Shown here piece by piece: positions 27,883-29,815 of a stretch of DNA of 29,815 nt (position 1 is its first letter; every line of letters starts with the position of its first letter). A program made the translations under genes and the position numbers. The stretch is from Stentor roeselii (lineage: Eukaryota > Ciliophora > Heterotrichea > Heterotrichida > Stentoridae), in the NCBI GenBank assembly GCA_006503475.1, contig RSEH01000385.1:1-29815 (forward strand), read 5' to 3'. The notes under the pieces were generated by a model. It was not told where the DNA came from and made no database searches. It worked only from the letters and a program-made list of their open reading frames with translations.

Positions 27883-29214
27883 CTAGAATTTTCCTAGTTT
27901 TCTTCCTATTTTTCTCACTTTTTCACTACTTGTCAACTTATTTTTCAGTTTCAATCTTTCAGACTCGACGTATTTTAAAAAATCAGTCTTGAACCGAGAA
28001 CGGTTCAGTTTTGGAGAAAGCTGAGAATCTTGCTTTGAAAGCTTTTTGTTCGGAGATACTTCAGAATGAGAAATTTCTCGAAAAATCATCTCGCGCAATG
28101 GCGAAGAGACTCGGATTGTTGGGGAAAAATTGCCTTCGTGTTGGTCTTTGTCCTTTAACCAGATCTTTGGACGACTTGATTCGAGGTACACTAAAAGCTC
28201 GTTGATTGAAGAGAATTGTTTTTTTGTTTTTACTTTCATTCGGAAGGACCTTTGAGAAGAAAAAGAAGCGAGTTGAGGAGAACAAGTCCCTGATTTACTT
28301 TCGAGTTCTTGTTTTAAGGATTTTATTGTTTCTTCGTTTTCTAAATTTTTTCGGGATTTGTCGAAGGTTTTTGCTATCATTTCGAGGAAGAGAGGAGAGT
28401 TTTGGGGTTGTTGCTTTCGGATTATTCTTCCTTGTTCTTTTTTTTTTAGGGTTTCTAAGAAGTTCTTGTAGAGGTTTATCTCGTTTATACCGTCTTCGAT
28501 TTCGTCTTCGTCTTTTGGCTCGAGCTTTAAGGTTATGTTTCGGTTACCTCTTCTGGCGAATGGCTCGGATTTTAAGCAGGTTTCTTCCGTGAGGATTAAT
28601 TTTTGTAGTCTTAAAATATAAAGATGTCCAGCCAAATCCGGCACAAGATCCAAGCTCATTTCCTTAATCTGTTTTCCATGATGTTTATAAAAATACTCAG
28701 AAAAAAACCCCGTCAAATTAATCGCCCTTTCATACAAAACCGAATCTTTCACCTCTTCTTTAGCCTCTTTGCAAGCTGGTCCAAAAGTGAACTCATTGAC
28801 GAGTTCTCCATTTTCAAAAACAGCTTTCAACCTAAAAACCATAGAAAAGTCTTCCGAAGTGATAAGTGCCTGATGAATACTTCTAACCTGCAATCCATGA
28901 AGTTGATTTTCCGCAAGTTCAATAGCTTCTTTAGCCTTAACCATGCGAATTCCTTTCAAATGATAAAGATAAGCAACGACTTTATCAGGGTTATACTCTT
29001 CCAGCACTGGCGAGCGCTGGTTCAAAAAATGACTTAAAACCAATTTCGACTTAGAATTTTGCTTTACCTGTCGTCTTACAACGCAAAAAGCGCTGTCATT
29101 GTAAAACCACGAAAGAAGTTTCGTCCCTCGACATATCCCGACTTCTAAAATTCGCACTGGCAGGCGACAACGACTAAGTTCAAAGAGAAGCCATGTGAAA
29201 CTCTTGTCTTCCAT
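27883..29214 (-). CDS. Unrecognised 443-residue protein, globular N-terminal half and basic disordered tail
   Basis: 443 residues, ATG 29214 to TAG. Residues 1-230 look folded, with mixed strands and helices. A segment ending KQIKEMSLDLVPDLAGHLYI resembles a DF(I/V)xDxxGxxY pattern common in protist flagellar and cytoskeletal proteins, but the match is too weak for a name. Residues 230-443 are rich in Ser, Lys, Arg and Glu with repeated SP/SSPL motifs, probably disordered and phosphorylated. It is divergent from the last gene, with only eight bases between the two start codons. Confidence 0.65.
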   Translation of the reverse strand: MEDKSFTWLLFELSRCRLPVRILEVGICRGTKLLSWFYNDSAFCVVRRQVKQNSKSKLVLSHFLNQRSPVLEEYNPDKVVAYLYHLKGIRMVKAKEAIELAENQLHGLQVRSIHQALITSEDFSMVFRLKAVFENGELVNEFTFGPACKEAKEEVKDSVLYERAINLTGFFSEYFYKHHGKQIKEMSLDLVPDLAGHLYILRLQKLILTEETCLKSEPFARRGNRNITLKLEPKDEDEIEDGINEINLYKNFLETLKKKEQGRIIRKQQPQNSPLFLEMIAKTFDKSRKNLENEETIKSLKQELESKSGTCSPQLASFSSQRSFRMKVKTKKQFSSINELLVYLESSRPKIWLKDKDQHEGNFSPTIRVSSPLREMIFREISHSEVSPNKKLSKQDSQLSPKLNRSRFKTDFLKYVESERLKLKNKLTSSEKVRKIGRKLGKF

Positions 29215-29222
29215 ATAATTCT

Positions 29223-29815
29223 ATGGACCTTCAACTTTTATTCAAATCTACGAAAGCCTTCGTTTTTAGCAATAATCAGAGAATTGCTACTGAAGATGAG
29301 GATTTCTTAAATTTAACTACTTTACAGGACTTAACGCCGAAACCTGCTGATTTTCTTGTTTTTGCTGAAATACCTGAAAGACTTGGCAGGTCTGAAAAGT
29401 TTTCAAGGAAGAAAAAAGTTGATGAGGCTTTGGAAAGGTTGGGAATGGTTCGGGATCAGGGGAAGAATAGGGAAAAATGTAAGGAAAGAGAGGCTTTAGA
29501 GAAGGATCCAGTTGTTCCTTTGTCAGTTGAGCATTTTTTTCATAGGAAGAATTTTAGTCCTTTCGCTCCTGGGGTTGTTAGGGTCAAGACTAGGAAAAAT
29601 CAGTCGCCTTTGAAGCCGAAGGAGCCGAAAGAGCAAAAAGAGCAAAAAGAACAAAAAGAACAGAAGGAGTTGAAAAGATCCTCGAATACTCCTCAACCCG
29701 TCAATTCTTATCGCGAGGTCAGGAGACAAGAAGAGGAATCTTCAAGTGTCTTAGAAGGAAAGAACAAGCAACGATTTTCAAGCAGCAGCAGATTTTTTAA
29801 AGCTGGAGAAAATAT
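29223..29815 (+). CDS. Unrecognised charged protein with KEQ repeats (3' truncated by window end)
   Basis: The frame is open from ATG 29223 (MDLQLLFKSTKAFVF) to the end of the window, 197 codons with no stop, so the gene continues outside. Residues 1-60 may be folded; the rest is highly charged and low-complexity. Four perfect-in-frame KEQ units are encoded at 29628-29663, within a longer KPKEPKEQ tract, and a Ser run follows. No family was recognised. Its ATG lies eight bases from that of the divergent minus-strand gene, so any shared promoter must reach into coding sequence. Confidence 0.65.
   Translation, partial: MDLQLLFKSTKAFVFSNNQRIATEDEDFLNLTTLQDLTPKPADFLVFAEIPERLGRSEKFSRKKKVDEALERLGMVRDQGKNREKCKEREALEKDPVVPLSVEHFFHRKNFSPFAPGVVRVKTRKNQSPLKPKEPKEQKEQKEQKEQKELKRSSNTPQPVNSYREVRRQEEESSSVLEGKNKQRFSSSSRFFKAGEN
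29628..29663 (+). repeat. 4 x 9-bp in-frame tandem repeat (Lys-Glu-Gln)
   Basis: AAAGAGCAA x2, then AAAGAACAA and AAAGAACAG: four 9-base units differing only at synonymous third positions, inside the last coding frame. Such units expand easily by replication slippage, so length variation between strains would be expected. Confidence 0.85.

Overview
This looks like protist nuclear DNA, most likely from a heterotrich ciliate of the Stentor type. Three things point there. (1) Two reading frames are rejoined cleanly by removing exactly 15 bases with GT...AG ends (20670-20684 on +, 25721-25735 on -), and 15-base introns are a heterotrich hallmark. (2) The standard code fits: TAA and TAG close nearly every gene, TGA closes one, and no TGA is needed as a sense codon in several thousand codons that include many TGG. 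That argues against Blepharisma (TGA=Trp) and Euplotes (TGA=Cys). (3) The DNA is AT-rich, and part of it is packed with genes about 10 bases apart. The species assignment is inference.

Layout. 1-1359: 3' end of a multi-pass, polycystin-1/REJ-like membrane protein that starts before the window. 1360-7064: 5.7 kb with no convincing gene, but with GC-richer islands of inverted repeats (possible structured RNAs) and a diverged tandem duplication. 7065-10289: a large CD36/LIMP-2-type scavenger receptor with an internal duplication. 10.3-18.5 kb: sparse, AT-rich genes: an ISG12/IFI6-16-domain protein with a coiled coil, a WD40 protein, a RING-finger protein and a small acidic protein, separated by 0.6-1 kb of noncoding DNA. 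18.5-29.8 kb: ten genes with only about 250 intergenic bases: a lipid-anchored EF-hand protein (probably spliced to the next frame through a 16-base intron), a VLIG/GBP-like protein with two degenerate GTP-binding domains and a Cys/His-rich tail, a small helical protein, a protein with a protist-specific helical domain, a FAM136A-like CX3C protein, an RMC1/Mic1 homologue (MON1-CCZ1 Rab7 pathway), and three unrecognised proteins, the last running off the right edge.

No operon-like common pathway is evident. CD36/LIMP-2 and RMC1 both relate to endolysosomes, but they are 16 kb apart. The most unusual signals are compositional: a 199-base stretch with no G between two divergent genes, a 139-base G-free stretch before the CD36 gene, a 127-base C-free stretch after the first gene, and single genes that switch between C-ending and T-ending codons. 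Other candidates worth testing are the structured RNA islands, two tandem gene pairs separated only by an in-frame TAG, and the ISG12-like gene whose likely signal peptide lies one base out of frame.
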